The position numbers and the translations under genes were made by a program. From the NCBI GenBank assembly GCA_036381175.1, contig DASVDI010000030.1, forward strand, positions 12,400 through 76,399: DNA of 64,000 nucleotides, in the 5' to 3' direction. Positions 16,901 to 26,299 of the stretch are shown piece after piece. Under the pieces are notes generated by a model. The model saw nothing but the letters and a program-made list of their open reading frames with translations, had not been told where the DNA came from and did no database searches. Numbering within the stretch: the stretch's first letter is position 1; the number at the start of each line of letters is the position of its first letter. This stretch comes from JAJUFS01 sp036381175 (GTDB lineage: Bacteria > Pseudomonadota > Gammaproteobacteria > Natronospirales > JAJUFS01).

Positions 16901-18364
16901 CTACAACCCCAACTCCTCCCACATCGCATCCACGCGATCCTTCACATCCTGCGACATTTCTATCGGCGTTCCCCATTCGCGATTCGTTTCACCTGGCCAT
17001 TTGTTGGTGGCGTCGAATCCGATCTTGGAACCGAGGCCGGAAACGGGCGAGGCAAAATCAAGATAATCAATTGGTGTGTTTTCAATGATGGTGCAATCGC
17101 GCGCCGGATCCATGCGCGTGGTCATGGCCCAGATGACTTCCTTCCAGTCGCGGATGTTCACGTCGTCGTCGGTGACGATGACGAACTTGGTGTACATGAA
17201 CTGTCTTAAAAACGACCAGATACCGAGCATCACGCGCTTGGCGTGACCGGGATATTGTTTCTTCATGGAAATAACCGCGAGACGATACGAGCAACCTTCC
17301 GGCGGCAAATAGAAATCCGTGATCTCCGGAAATTGTTTCTGCAAAATCGGCACGAACACTTCATTCAACGCGACGCCAAGCACCGCAGGTTCGTCTGGCG
17401 GTTTGCCAGTGTACGTGGAGTGATAAATCGGATTATTTCGATGCGTGATGCGTTCGATGGTGAACACAGGAAAGGTGTCGGCTTCATTGTAATAACCGGT
17501 GTGATCGCCGAACGGACCTTCAAGCGCGGTTTCATCGGGATCGATAAAACCTTCGAGTACAATTTCCGCGCTCGCGGGTACCTGGAGATCGTTGCCGACG
17601 CATTTCACGAGCGAGGTTTTCGAGCCGCGCAGCAATCCCGCGAAGGCGTATTCGCTCAAGGCATCCGGCACAGGCGTGACGGCGGCAAGAATTGTTGCGG
17701 GATCCGCGCCGAGCGCGACAGCAACGGGAAATGGCTTTCCCGGATTCGCCTTTTTCCATTCCTGGAAATCCAATGCGCCACCACGATGCGAAAGCCAGCG
17801 CATGATGACTTTGTTCCTGGCAACAACCTGCTGGCGATAAATACCGAGATTCTGGCGTTCCTTGTGCGGACCTTTGGTAACAACAAGTCCCCACGTGATG
17901 AGCGGACCCGCATCGCCCGGCCAGCACGTCTGGATCGGCCAGTCGGCGAGATTCACGTCATCGCCTTCGATGATGTTTTCCTGGCAAGGCGCCTTTTTAA
18001 CGACATCCGGTGCCATGTCGAGCACTTTCTTGTACTTCGGCAGCACTTTCAGCGCGTCGCGGAAACCTTTCGGCGGCTCCGGTTCTTTCAGGAAGGCGAG
18101 CAGGCGCCCCACATCACGCAAGGCATCGACTGATTCGGCGCCCATGCCGAGCGCGACGCGTTCCGGCGTGCCGAACAGATTGCCAAGCACGGGCACCTTC
18201 GAGCCTTTCGTATTTTCGAACATTACCGCCGGGCCACCCGCTTTCAGCAGGCGATCGCAGATTTCCGTCATTTCAAGCATGGGATCGACTTCGCGCGCGA
18301 CGCGCTTCAACAGCCCGCGCTGTTCAAGCTGCGCAAGGAAATCCCGCAGATCTCGATATTGCAT
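16901..18364 (-). CDS. ubiD: UbiD, 4-hydroxy-3-polyprenylbenzoate decarboxylase
   Basis: This 487-residue protein is full length for UbiD. It decarboxylates 4-hydroxy-3-polyprenylbenzoate in ubiquinone synthesis, using prenylated FMN made by UbiX. Conserved blocks: RDLRDFLAQLEQRGLLKRV at the start, WPGDAGPLITWGLVVTKGP, LGIYRQQVV, and EGPFGDHTGYYNEAD containing the catalytic acidic residues. The ATG at 18364 (MQYRDLRDFL) matches the usual family start. It is divergent from the CoA-binding gene with a 76-base gap. ubiX is not in the window. Confidence 0.95.
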   Translation of the reverse strand: MQYRDLRDFLAQLEQRGLLKRVAREVDPMLEMTEICDRLLKAGGPAVMFENTKGSKVPVLGNLFGTPERVALGMGAESVDALRDVGRLLAFLKEPEPPKGFRDALKVLPKYKKVLDMAPDVVKKAPCQENIIEGDDVNLADWPIQTCWPGDAGPLITWGLVVTKGPHKERQNLGIYRQQVVARNKVIMRWLSHRGGALDFQEWKKANPGKPFPVAVALGADPATILAAVTPVPDALSEYAFAGLLRGSKTSLVKCVGNDLQVPASAEIVLEGFIDPDETALEGPFGDHTGYYNEADTFPVFTIERITHRNNPIYHSTYTGKPPDEPAVLGVALNEVFVPILQKQFPEITDFYLPPEGCSYRLAVISMKKQYPGHAKRVMLGIWSFLRQFMYTKFVIVTDDDVNIRDWKEVIWAMTTRMDPARDCTIIENTPIDYLDFASPVSGLGSKIGFDATNKWPGETNREWGTPIEMSQDVKDRVDAMWEELGL

Positions 18365-18399
18365 GCGTTTGCATCGTGCCAGGGAAGTGTGGCGGCCAC

Positions 18400-18405
18400 T
18401 ATAAT
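18400..18405 (+). promoter_or_regulatory. Consensus -10 box upstream of the CoA-binding/dapF/xerC run
   Basis: A perfect TATAAT lies 35 bases before the ATG at 18441. No good -35 hexamer is found 16-18 bases upstream (the nearest, TTGCAT, is 25 bases away), so this may depend on an activator. Confidence 0.45.
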
Positions 18406-18440
18406 GGCGGGAATCCTCAAAACAAAGCGGAGTACACGGC

Positions 18441-18869
18441 ATGGACTTTCAGAATCCAGACCGGGACGCCATCAGCCGGATTCTCTCCGACGCCACAACG
18501 ATTGCCGTTGTCGGCCTTTCACCGAACCCCGATCGGCCCAGCCACGGCGTTGCACTGGCGATGCAGCAGTTCGGTTACCGCATCATTCCCGTGCGCCCGA
18601 ACGCTCAGAAGATGCTCGGCGAGCCGGCGTATCCGGATCTGCGCTCGCTGCCGGAGGTACCGGATATTGTTGATGTGTTTCGCGCGCCGGAATATGTCGC
18701 GGAAATTGTCGACGACTGCATCGCTATCGGCGCGAAGGTGCTGTGGCTGCAGGAAGGCGTCGTCGACGAAGCGGCGGCCGAGAAAGCGCGCGCGCACGGC
18801 ATTACCGTTGTAATGGATCGTTGCATATATAAAGAGTGGGTCGCGCTGAAGGGCGGCGCGACACCGTAG
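18441..18869 (+). CDS. CoA-binding domain protein (YccU-like)
   Basis: This 142-residue protein is a single Rossmann-type CoA_binding_2 domain: IAVVGLSPNPDRPSHGVALA (residues about 21-40), YRIIPVRPNAQKMLGEPAYP, IVDVFRAPEYV, and KVLWLQEGVVDEAAAEKARA. It is homologous to the CoA-binding part of succinyl-CoA synthetase but has no catalytic partner; members bind CoA and their role is not settled. It is the first gene of a rightward run, and the dapF ATG follows its stop directly, so they are cotranscribed. Confidence 0.85.
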   Translation: MDFQNPDRDAISRILSDATTIAVVGLSPNPDRPSHGVALAMQQFGYRIIPVRPNAQKMLGEPAYPDLRSLPEVPDIVDVFRAPEYVAEIVDDCIAIGAKVLWLQEGVVDEAAAEKARAHGITVVMDRCIYKEWVALKGGATP

Positions 18870-19697
18870 ATGCCGATCACGTTCACAAAAATGCACGGTG
18901 CAGGCAATGATTTTGTCGTTGTCGACGCCACGGTCGCGCCGTTTGATCTTGCACGCCAGCAACGGCGGCAGATTGCTGACCGCCGTTTCGGTGTCGGTTG
19001 CGATCAGTTGCTGGTGGTGGAACCTGCGCGCGGCGGCGGCGAGGATTTTTCCTGGCGCATTTACAACGCCGATGGTGGCGAAGTCGAACAATGCGGCAAC
19101 GGCGCGCGCTGCGTGGCGCGTTTCATTCACGACAAAAACCTCTCGCGGAAAACCCGGCTGCGACTCGGCTCGCTTGGCGGGATCGTTCAAGCCGAACTGC
19201 TGGAGGACGGCGTGCGCGTGAACATGGGCGCGCCTGCATTCGCGCCCGACGAGATTCCATTTACTGCGGATGCAGAAGCGTTGACTTATGCGATCGATCT
19301 CGAAGGCGAATCGCTCGATGTCGGCGTTGTTTCGATGGGCAATCCGCACGCGGTGCTGACGGTAAGCGACGTTGGGACAACACCGGTCGCGGACCTCGGC
19401 GAAATGCTTGAATCGCATTCGCGCTTTCCCGAACGCGCCAACGTCGGTTTCATGCAACGCCTTGACGCGTCGCACGTGAAACTGCGCGTGTTCGAACGCG
19501 GCGTGGGAGAAACGCAAGCCTGCGGCACCGGCGCATGCGCCGCCGTCGTCTGGGGAATTCTTGCCGGACAACTCGATCAGGATGTAGAGGTGCAACTGCC
19601 GGGCGGCGCGCTCATGGTAAGCTGGCGTGGTCGCGGCGAGCCGGTATTTCTCGCCGGCCCCGCCGTTACGGTGTTTGAAGGAACTTTTCTTTTATGA
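18870..19697 (+). CDS. dapF: Diaminopimelate epimerase
   Basis: This is a 275-residue enzyme converting LL- to meso-diaminopimelate for lysine and peptidoglycan synthesis in the cytoplasm. Both catalytic cysteines are present: Cys75 in EVEQCGNGARC and Cys218 in ETQACGTGACA. The N-terminal MHGAGNDFVVVD is typical. It begins at the base after the preceding stop and overlaps DUF484 by ATGA. The order dapF-DUF484-xerC is the common gammaproteobacterial arrangement. Confidence 0.97.
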   Translation: MPITFTKMHGAGNDFVVVDATVAPFDLARQQRRQIADRRFGVGCDQLLVVEPARGGGEDFSWRIYNADGGEVEQCGNGARCVARFIHDKNLSRKTRLRLGSLGGIVQAELLEDGVRVNMGAPAFAPDEIPFTADAEALTYAIDLEGESLDVGVVSMGNPHAVLTVSDVGTTPVADLGEMLESHSRFPERANVGFMQRLDASHVKLRVFERGVGETQACGTGACAAVVWGILAGQLDQDVEVQLPGGALMVSWRGRGEPVFLAGPAVTVFEGTFLL

Positions 19698-20389
19698 GCA
19701 GCAGCCGCAGATCGCGCGACGCCGAAACCATTTCCGCCGAAACTGTCGCGGAATTTCTCGACGAACATCCCGAATTTTTCGAATCGCAGCCGCAGCTTGC
19801 CGCAAAGCTGCGCATTCCGCACTTCAGCGGCGAAGCGGTTTCGCTGATCGAAAAGCAGGTCGAAATCCTGCGCAAGCAGAATGGCCAGCTGGAAAGAAAG
19901 CTCGTCGATCTCATCGAAGTCGCGCGCGCGAATGATGCCGCGATGGAACGCATTCATCAGCTCGTGCTTGCGCTCATGGAAGCCGAGGATCTCCCTGATC
20001 TGCTGCACGCGCTCGCCGACCGGCTGCGCCACCGTTTCGGCGCCGATGCAGCCTGCCTGATTCTTTTCAAGGGAAAAGCCGAAGACGTCGAATTCGGTCC
20101 CGCGGTGCGCATGGAGCGTGACGCAGCGGAAGTCACGGAATTCCAGAATGTGTTGCGCAACGGCCAGCCGGTTGTCGGCCGCCTGCGGCCGCGCCAGCTT
20201 GAAATTCTTTTCGGCTCGAACGCGCCGCGCATCGGTTCCGCCGCATTGATTCCGATTGGCGATCGCGCTGAAATCGGATTGCTCGGCATCGGCTCGCATT
20301 CGGAAGATCAGTTCGGTCCGACGCTGGGCACAACATTCCTGGTGCGCATCGGCGACGTTCTCACCACAGCATTACGTCGCCGTCTCTAG
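19694..20389 (+). CDS. DUF484 family protein (YigA-like)
   Basis: This 231-residue protein has the DUF484 N-terminus AETVAEFLDEHPEFFESQPQ, a coiled-coil (about residues 50-80) and a GAF-like C-terminal half ending FGPTLGTTFLVRIGDVLTTA. Cytoplasmic. The function is not known, but the gene sits between dapF and xerC as in many Gammaproteobacteria, which supports the assignment. It is coupled to dapF by a 4-base overlap and precedes xerC by 12 bases. Confidence 0.9.
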   Translation: MSSSRRSRDAETISAETVAEFLDEHPEFFESQPQLAAKLRIPHFSGEAVSLIEKQVEILRKQNGQLERKLVDLIEVARANDAAMERIHQLVLALMEAEDLPDLLHALADRLRHRFGADAACLILFKGKAEDVEFGPAVRMERDAAEVTEFQNVLRNGQPVVGRLRPRQLEILFGSNAPRIGSAALIPIGDRAEIGLLGIGSHSEDQFGPTLGTTFLVRIGDVLTTALRRRL

Positions 20390-20401
20390 ACACTCCGGGT
20401 C

Positions 20402-21316
20402 ATGAACCCCGCTGCCATCGACTGGACCGACCGCTTTCTCGTTCACCTTCGAATGGAGCGGCAGGTTTCACCGCACACCATCAGCAATTACCAGCGCGAT
20501 CTTCGCACGCTGACGTCGTGGTGCGCCGAACGCGGACTCGATGACTGGACGGCGATCACGCACCCGGACATTCGCGTGTTTGCAGCGACGCTGCACCGGC
20601 GTGGACTCGCATCAAAATCCATCGCACGGCATCTCGCCGCCACGCGCAGCTTTTTTCGTTTCCTGATGCGCGAGAATGTATTGAGCGCAAATCCCGCGCT
20701 CGATGTCACGCCGCCCAAGGCAAAGAAACCGCTGCCCGCGACGCTGGATCCCGACCTGCTGTCACGCTTGCTGTTGATCACGGGCGAAGACGCGGTCACG
20801 CGGCGCGATCACGCCATGCTGGAATTGTTTTATTCATCCGGCTTGCGGCTGGCGGAGTTGTGTTCGCTCGACATCGACGATGCCAGCGTCATCATGCGCG
20901 AGCGCGAAGTGCGCGTTACCGGCAAGGGCGGGAAGACGCGCATTGTTCCCGTCGGCCGGCAGGCGCGTGAGACGACGGAGCGCTGGATAAAAATTCGCGG
21001 CGAACTCGCGGCGGCTGGTGAAAGCGCGTTGTTCGTCGGTACGCGCGGTGCACGTATCGCGCCGCGAACGGTACAGCAGCGCATCGCACACTGGGCGAGG
21101 AAACAGGGCATTGGTCAGCATGTGCATCCTCACATGCTGCGGCATTCGTTTGCATCACACCTGCTGGAATCTTCCGGTGATTTGCGCGCGGTTCAGGAGT
21201 TGCTCGGCCACGCGGATATTTCGACCACACAGATTTACACGCATCTGGATTTCCAGCATCTCGCGCAGGTTTACGACAAGGCGCATCCAAGGGCGAAGAA
21301 AAAGCGCGAAACGTGA
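20402..21316 (+). CDS. xerC: Tyrosine recombinase XerC
   Basis: This 304-residue recombinase, with XerD, resolves chromosome dimers at dif. It has an N-terminal SAM-like domain (residues about 8-95) and a C-terminal catalytic domain with Arg149 (SGLRLAEL), Lys175 (GKGGKTR), His244 and Arg247 (HPHMLRHSFASHL), His270 (LLGHADISTTQ) and Tyr279 (IYTHLD), all in place. The position after dapF-DUF484 argues for XerC rather than a phage integrase. Confidence 0.95.
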   Translation: MNPAAIDWTDRFLVHLRMERQVSPHTISNYQRDLRTLTSWCAERGLDDWTAITHPDIRVFAATLHRRGLASKSIARHLAATRSFFRFLMRENVLSANPALDVTPPKAKKPLPATLDPDLLSRLLLITGEDAVTRRDHAMLELFYSSGLRLAELCSLDIDDASVIMREREVRVTGKGGKTRIVPVGRQARETTERWIKIRGELAAAGESALFVGTRGARIAPRTVQQRIAHWARKQGIGQHVHPHMLRHSFASHLLESSGDLRAVQELLGHADISTTQIYTHLDFQHLAQVYDKAHPRAKKKRET

Positions 21317-21338
21317 GAAAAAAAATTGCCGAAGGAAT

Positions 21339-21364
21339 GTAGAGCGCTCCGAGAGCGCTCCTAC
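21339..21364 (-). repeat. Variant REP-like palindrome after xerC
   Basis: GTAG, then GAGCGCTC-CGA-GAGCGCTC and CTAC. The outer GTAG/CTAC and GGAGCGC core resemble the other REPs in reverse orientation, but the stem is different. It separates the convergent xerC and kinase genes and may act as their terminator. Confidence 0.55.
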
Positions 21365-21367
21365 GGA

Positions 21368-22252
21368 TCACGCGAATTTCGCTAACAAACTTTCAATCAT
21401 CGTCGATGCCTGCTTCGCGTAACCACCGCCGAACATGTTCACGTGATTGACGACGTGATAAAGCTGGTACAGCGGCCGACGATCTTCATAACCCTCTTCA
21501 AGCGGCCACTCTTCTTCATACGCGGAATAGAACGCCGGCGAGAATCCGCCGAACAGTTCGGTCATCGCGATATCGCATTCGCGATCGCCGTAATGCGCTG
21601 CCGGATCGAAAATCACCGGCTCGCCATCGCCGCGCATGGCCATGTTGCCGCTCCACAGATCGCCATGCAGGGTGCTTGCAACGGGCTGGTAAGCGTCAAG
21701 CATTCGCGGCAACACGTCGAGCAAGTCGAAGCCGCGCCGCACCCATTCGTCATTCGTTTTCTTTTCCGCGAGACGCAGTTGAAAACCCAGGCGCTGGTCG
21801 GTGAAGAATTCGCACCAGTTGTCCGACCAGGCATTGCGCTGGCGCGTGAGCCCGATGTGATTATCGCGATCCCAGCCATAACGATCCGCCTCGCAACGAT
21901 GCAAGGCGGCGAGCATGCGGCCGAGCCGCCGCTGCGCATCGGGCAACGCGGGATTGAGGTCGATCCACCTCAGCGCGAGGTAGGCAATCTCGCCGGCAAC
22001 GCCGTTGAGCAAGGGCCGCGGCATGATGACGGCGCCGGTTGCGCGCAGCCGGGTGAGCGCGTCGGCCTCGTCAGCCAGCATGACGGCGTTTTCCAGCCGC
22101 GTGGCCTTGAGAAAGATATCGGCGTTCTCGAAACGCAGCCGGTGTGCGTCATGCACGCCGCCGGCCACCGTTTCCAGGTTCCGGAATGCGCCGGCACGCC
22201 AGCCGGCCTCGCTGAGTTGTTCGAGCAGACTTTCCAGATCTTCCCTGCGCAC
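21368..22252 (-). CDS. Fructosamine/ketosamine 3-kinase family protein
   Basis: This is a 294-residue aminoglycoside-phosphotransferase-like kinase. Motifs: AGGVHDAHRLRFENADIFLK (nucleotide loop and Lys), catalytic STLHGDLWSGNMAM (residues about 192-205), and metal-binding FDPAAHYGDRECDIAMTELF. Family members phosphorylate ketosamines formed by protein glycation, causing deglycation in the cytoplasm. The start is GTG at 22252, chosen because GGAGG lies 7 bases before it. It is followed on the same strand by nothing close; xerC converges. Confidence 0.88.
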   Translation of the reverse strand: MRREDLESLLEQLSEAGWRAGAFRNLETVAGGVHDAHRLRFENADIFLKATRLENAVMLADEADALTRLRATGAVIMPRPLLNGVAGEIAYLALRWIDLNPALPDAQRRLGRMLAALHRCEADRYGWDRDNHIGLTRQRNAWSDNWCEFFTDQRLGFQLRLAEKKTNDEWVRRGFDLLDVLPRMLDAYQPVASTLHGDLWSGNMAMRGDGEPVIFDPAAHYGDRECDIAMTELFGGFSPAFYSAYEEEWPLEEGYEDRRPLYQLYHVVNHVNMFGGGYAKQASTMIESLLAKFA

Positions 22253-22313
22253 GCGTCATCCTCCCCCAAGCGCTCCGACAAGCGTAGCCGAAGCGCGCGA
22301 TTTCGCCAGTTCA

Positions 22314-23183
22314 TCAAAGCCGCTCGATCTGCCGGCGCAAGCTCGCGCCGAAACCCAGCTCGTTCAACAGGCGATTCACCGCGCGAGTGTTGATGCCGGT
22401 CCAGCGCAGCTCCGCGAGCGTCGTTTTCAAGGGGATGTCGCAATGGATTGTCGCAAGTTCCCGCGAGAGCGAGGCAAGGTCGCGTCCCGCGGCAAGCCGT
22501 GCAGCGATGCCAACCGCGCCACGCAAGGGCAATGCCGCGACACGATCGAGGTTCGCGTAAACGTCGTCGAGATCTTCGAACGCCTGCAACAGCGCGGCGG
22601 CGGTTTTCACACCGATGCCTGCAACGCCGGGAATGTTGTCCACGGCATCGCCGGCGAGTCCGAGCAGATCGGGAATCCGGGCAGGCGGCACACCGAGCTT
22701 GCTTGTTATCGATTGCACGTCGTGACGTTCGCCTGCGCCGTAATCCCAGAAGACGTCTCCTTCGCGGACCAGTTGCGCGAGATCCTTGTCGCGCGAAACG
22801 ATCACGACAGCGCGGCCTCTGCCATGCCGTCTTGCGAGCGTTCCGATCAGATCATCGGCTTCATACCGTTTGCTTGCGAAGGTCGCGATGCCGAGTGCCC
22901 GCGCGGCGCGACGGCAGGCTTTCAGTTGCTGCTCCAGTTCCGGTGGCGGCAAGACGCGGTTCGCCTTGTAGGGCGGATAGATTCGATTGCGGAATGATGA
23001 CGTGAGGCTTTCATCGAACGCGCAGGCGAGGTAGCGCGGCTGTTCTCGCGCAAGCAATTCCACAAGAAATCGCGTGAAGCCGTAAACCGCCTGGACAGGA
23101 TGGCCGGAGCGGTCGCGAATGCTGTCCGGCAGGGAAAAATACGCGCGAAAAATATACACGCTGGCATCGACGAGATAGAGCAT
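22314..23183 (-). CDS. xni: 5'-3' exonuclease / flap endonuclease (Xni-like)
   Basis: This 289-residue protein is the 5'-nuclease domain of DNA polymerase I type without a polymerase: LYLVDASVYIFRAYF (first Asp), ACAFDESLTSSFRN, EADDLIGTLARR and IVSRDKDLAQLV (acidic metal ligands), LLGLAGDAVDNIPGVAGIGV (helix-hairpin-helix). It would process flaps or RNA primers. Start at ATG 23183; a GTG one codon upstream is an alternative. The gene precedes the kinase gene by 61 bases on the same strand. Confidence 0.88.
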   Translation of the reverse strand: MLYLVDASVYIFRAYFSLPDSIRDRSGHPVQAVYGFTRFLVELLAREQPRYLACAFDESLTSSFRNRIYPPYKANRVLPPPELEQQLKACRRAARALGIATFASKRYEADDLIGTLARRHGRGRAVVIVSRDKDLAQLVREGDVFWDYGAGERHDVQSITSKLGVPPARIPDLLGLAGDAVDNIPGVAGIGVKTAAALLQAFEDLDDVYANLDRVAALPLRGAVGIAARLAAGRDLASLSRELATIHCDIPLKTTLAELRWTGINTRAVNRLLNELGFGASLRRQIERL

Positions 23184-23293
23184 CACGTTCCCGAATTGCG
23201 GCCAAAGCAGAACTGGCCTACGGTAGCGCGGTGTCGTGGAAGGCTCAAACCGATTTCACGATGTTCATCTCATTATTTTTCCGGGGGGAAATC

Positions 23294-24079
23294 ATGCCTG
23301 TTTACAAGACAATTGCCAGAATCATTATGACCACCATCACGGCGATGACCGTTGTCATCGCGCTGCCCGTCACCGCAGATACGCGCATCGAATACGTGGA
23401 CGAGAACACCGGTGAAACCCAGACCGTCATCACCATCAAGGATGGCCAGGCGCGCATGGAAAACGCCGATGACACGGGCTACACGCTGTTCGATGCGAGC
23501 GCCGGTACACTGACCACGGTTGATCCCGAGGAGCGCACATTTACCGTCATGGATGAAGCATCAATGCAGGCGCTTTCGTCAGAGGTGGATTCCGCGATGT
23601 CCCAGATGCGCGCAGAACTCGAGAAGATGCCGCCGGAGCAGCGCGCCATGATGAAAAAAATGATGGGCGGCATGGCGGACTTCGGGAAATCCATGCTTGA
23701 GACCAGCGTCAAACGCACGGGCAACACCATGAACAAAGGCGGTTACGAATGCGAGCAGGTGTTCTTTTCCGTCGGCAGTGTCGCGAGCACTGAGTTGTGC
23801 GTGGTGGACGCCAGCGAGCTCGGCATGCCGGATGAAGACCAGGCCACTCTGAACACGATGTATGCCCAGATGAAGGCGATGGCCGAAAAAATGGCGTCGA
23901 CCTTCGGCGTGGACATGGCGCCGGACATGGAAGCGCTCGGTGGCATTCCGGTTTACACGCGCGCAGACGACGAAGAGTCCGGTGAAGTGGTCAAGGACAT
24001 CTCGCACGACGGCATCGACGCTGCGTTGTTCACGATTCCGGATGGTTATCGCGAAGAAAAAATGGATGTGGAAGGCTGA
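23294..24079 (+). CDS. Exported DUF4412-like protein
   Basis: This 261-residue protein has a signal peptide (MPVYKTIARIIMTTITAMTV, continuing to cleavage after VTA). The mature part resembles DUF4412 proteins: beta-strands around RIEYVDENTGETQTVITIKD and FTVMDEASMQAL, a methionine-rich helix QRAMMKKMMGGMADFGK, and the pair of cysteines in GGYECEQVFF/TELCVVDASEL that could form a disulphide. Periplasmic or surface location inferred. GGGGGGAA precedes the ATG. Function unknown; the methionine cluster might bind metal (inference). Confidence 0.75.
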   Translation: MPVYKTIARIIMTTITAMTVVIALPVTADTRIEYVDENTGETQTVITIKDGQARMENADDTGYTLFDASAGTLTTVDPEERTFTVMDEASMQALSSEVDSAMSQMRAELEKMPPEQRAMMKKMMGGMADFGKSMLETSVKRTGNTMNKGGYECEQVFFSVGSVASTELCVVDASELGMPDEDQATLNTMYAQMKAMAEKMASTFGVDMAPDMEALGGIPVYTRADDEESGEVVKDISHDGIDAALFTIPDGYREEKMDVEG

Positions 24080-24081
24080 CT

Positions 24082-25509
24082 CTAGAGATAGCCCGAGAAC
24101 AGCCAGAAAAAACCGTCACGCAAACGGACCGGCAGGGAGCGCCGGTCCACCTCGTCAAGGGTGACTGGGCGCGCGGGATTCCAGTTCGCATCAAAATAAT
24201 CATGCACGCGCGCGGCGAGTTCTGCGTCGAACATCTCAACTCCGACTTCGAAATTCAGCCGCAGGCTGCGCGCATCCAGGTTTGCAGAACCCGCCATCAC
24301 GTAATCGTCATCAACAAGAATTACTTTGCTGTGCGCGAAAGGCGGCGGGTCGAGGCGCACTTCAACGCCCCACTTCAGGAACTCCCACAGCTGGTGTCGC
24401 GACGCCCAATCGACGTAGCGCAAATTCGAATTCTCCGGCAGCAGGATTTCCACGCGCACGCCGCGAATGGCGGCTGCCTGCAGCGCGCCGGTCAATTCGC
24501 GATGCGGTAGAAAATACGGCGTCATGATGCGAATCCGATGCCGCGCGGCGCTGACGACGCCAAGCATCGTCATCGCAAGACGATAAAGACTTTCGTCGGG
24601 GCCGGATGCAATTACGCGCATTTGAACATCGCCGTGCGCTTGAACGTCATCATAAACTTCCAGGCGCTCGCGCGTCACAGCAAACCAGTCGCGCGCGAAA
24701 AGTTTCGCGAGCGTCGCGAGCACCGGACCCGATGCCTGGAAATGCACGTCTTCGTGTGGCGCATCGACGCGAGGACGCGTGATGAAATGCCGGTCATCAA
24801 TGTTCAAGCCGCCGAAGAAAGCCGTTGCGTTGTCGATCACCGCGATCTTGCGATGATTGCGCAAATTGACGTGGATGGAAGGCGGCAGCACTCGAGGCGG
24901 CAGGAATTGCGCGAACTTCACAGCAGTTCCTTCCAGCCTGCGTTGCAGCGAGCGACGCGAATACAATGCGCCAAAACCATCGACCAGCACGCGCGTATCC
25001 ACGCCACGATCTGCCACCGCTTCAAGTGCATCGGCGATGTCGCCGCCGATGCCCTCGCCAGAAAAAATGTAGCTCGAAACCCAGGCGCGATCCGACGCGG
25101 CATTGATGGCCTCGATGAGACGCGGATACAGTGCATCGCCGTTACACAGCAACTCCGCATGATTGCCGTCGATCAACCGATCCATGGTGACGTTGCGACC
25201 TGAACGCGCGAGGTAATGCAGTTTGCCTTCGCCGGTCGCTACCGGAATCCTCGCTGCGCGATTGCCGTATTCGAAAAACGGCTGGCGGTGTTCTTCGCCC
25301 TGCAACTCGCGCGCACGCTGGCGAAGGCGATTCACGCCGAAGAAGAAATACAGCAAGGGACCGGCAACGGGAAACAGAATCGAGACGCCGATCCAGCCGA
25401 GCGCGGAACGATAATCGCGCTTGTAGAGCAAGGCGTGTGCCACCGCGACCGGCGCAACGACGACATGGAAGACGATGACGATCAGCCCGAGAAACAGGCT
25501 GTCAGGCAT
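24082..25509 (-). CDS. cls: Cardiolipin synthase (phospholipase D family)
   Basis: This is a 475-residue protein. There are two N-terminal membrane helices (about residues 5-25 and 36-58), then two PLD domains, each with an HKD motif: NHRKIAVIDNATAFFGGLN (about residue 218) and AHSKVILVDDDYVMAGSANL (about residue 395). It makes cardiolipin from phosphatidylglycerol at the inner membrane. The ATG at 25509 overlaps the upstream HNH gene by 8 bases; a GTG at 25515 is an alternative. It ends 2 bases from the convergent DUF4412 gene. Confidence 0.93.
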   Translation of the reverse strand: MPDSLFLGLIVIVFHVVVAPVAVAHALLYKRDYRSALGWIGVSILFPVAGPLLYFFFGVNRLRQRARELQGEEHRQPFFEYGNRAARIPVATGEGKLHYLARSGRNVTMDRLIDGNHAELLCNGDALYPRLIEAINAASDRAWVSSYIFSGEGIGGDIADALEAVADRGVDTRVLVDGFGALYSRRSLQRRLEGTAVKFAQFLPPRVLPPSIHVNLRNHRKIAVIDNATAFFGGLNIDDRHFITRPRVDAPHEDVHFQASGPVLATLAKLFARDWFAVTRERLEVYDDVQAHGDVQMRVIASGPDESLYRLAMTMLGVVSAARHRIRIMTPYFLPHRELTGALQAAAIRGVRVEILLPENSNLRYVDWASRHQLWEFLKWGVEVRLDPPPFAHSKVILVDDDYVMAGSANLDARSLRLNFEVGVEMFDAELAARVHDYFDANWNPARPVTLDEVDRRSLPVRLRDGFFWLFSGYL

Positions 25510-26110
25510 GTGCACGTTGTTTCAGGCGCGCGTGCAGCGGGCTTGTGCGCGGAAAGTGCGCGAGCAGGAATTGCATCTGGTCGGCGAGAATGCGGCGGCC
25601 CTTGAGATAGATGTATTCCGCATGCGTGGGTGTGAACGGCACGGCGAGCAGCTCCATGTGCGCCTGCTCCGGCGTGCGGCCCGCCTTGTGATTGTTGCAG
25701 CGCTTGCAGGCGGCAACGACATTCGTCCAGAGATCGAGTCCGCCCTGGCTGATCGGCGTGATGTGGTCGCGGGAAAGATCGGAAGACAGGAAACGGTCGC
25801 CGCAATAAAGGCAGAGATTCGCGTCGCGCTTGAACAGCGTGTGATTGTTCAGCGGCGGGATGTATTTGTCGCGCGCTTTTGACAATGCGTGGTTGTCGCC
25901 GAGCGTGGCAATGATGGAGTTCACCTCGATGACGGAACGCCGGCCCGTCCTCGCGCACGTGCCGCCGCGCACGCGGTACAGCGTGCTGCCGCAGGCGTAG
26001 GCAACGTGGTCCGCGAAGTAGAGCTTCACGGCGTCCTGGTAATCGATCCATTCCAGCGGCATGCCGGAAATATCGGTTCGCAGGACTTGCTGGCTGAGGT
26101 CGATCATCAT
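25502..26110 (-). CDS. HNH endonuclease family protein
   Basis: This is a 202-residue protein. The C-terminal half holds an HNH/McrA-type nuclease domain: zinc cysteines CLYC and CKRC bracket LSRDHITPISQGGLDLWTN, with the catalytic His in RDHITP and Asn in TNVVAACKRCN. The N-terminal part (QVLRTDISGMPLEWIDYQDA) is typical of the widespread chromosomal HNH proteins of Gram-negatives, whose role is not established. Start at the ATGATG 26110/26107; the upstream frame is longer but overlaps the promoter region of pntAA. Overlaps cls. Confidence 0.85.
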   Translation of the reverse strand: MMIDLSQQVLRTDISGMPLEWIDYQDAVKLYFADHVAYACGSTLYRVRGGTCARTGRRSVIEVNSIIATLGDNHALSKARDKYIPPLNNHTLFKRDANLCLYCGDRFLSSDLSRDHITPISQGGLDLWTNVVAACKRCNNHKAGRTPEQAHMELLAVPFTPTHAEYIYLKGRRILADQMQFLLAHFPRTSPLHARLKQRAHA

Positions 26111-26299
26111 CCCGGTTGTTTCCTCTTTCGCGTCCGTCGAAGAAACCGTGGCAAGATCTTCAATCCATGAGAGTCTAGCCGAGTCTTTGCCAAGACTTTG
26201 CAATATTCATTCCTTTACTCGATTCTTGTCTAACCTAAAAGCATGACAACGGCGTTGCAAGCGGTCGGGCCGTTTTTCACGCCACCAGGAGTTTGCTCC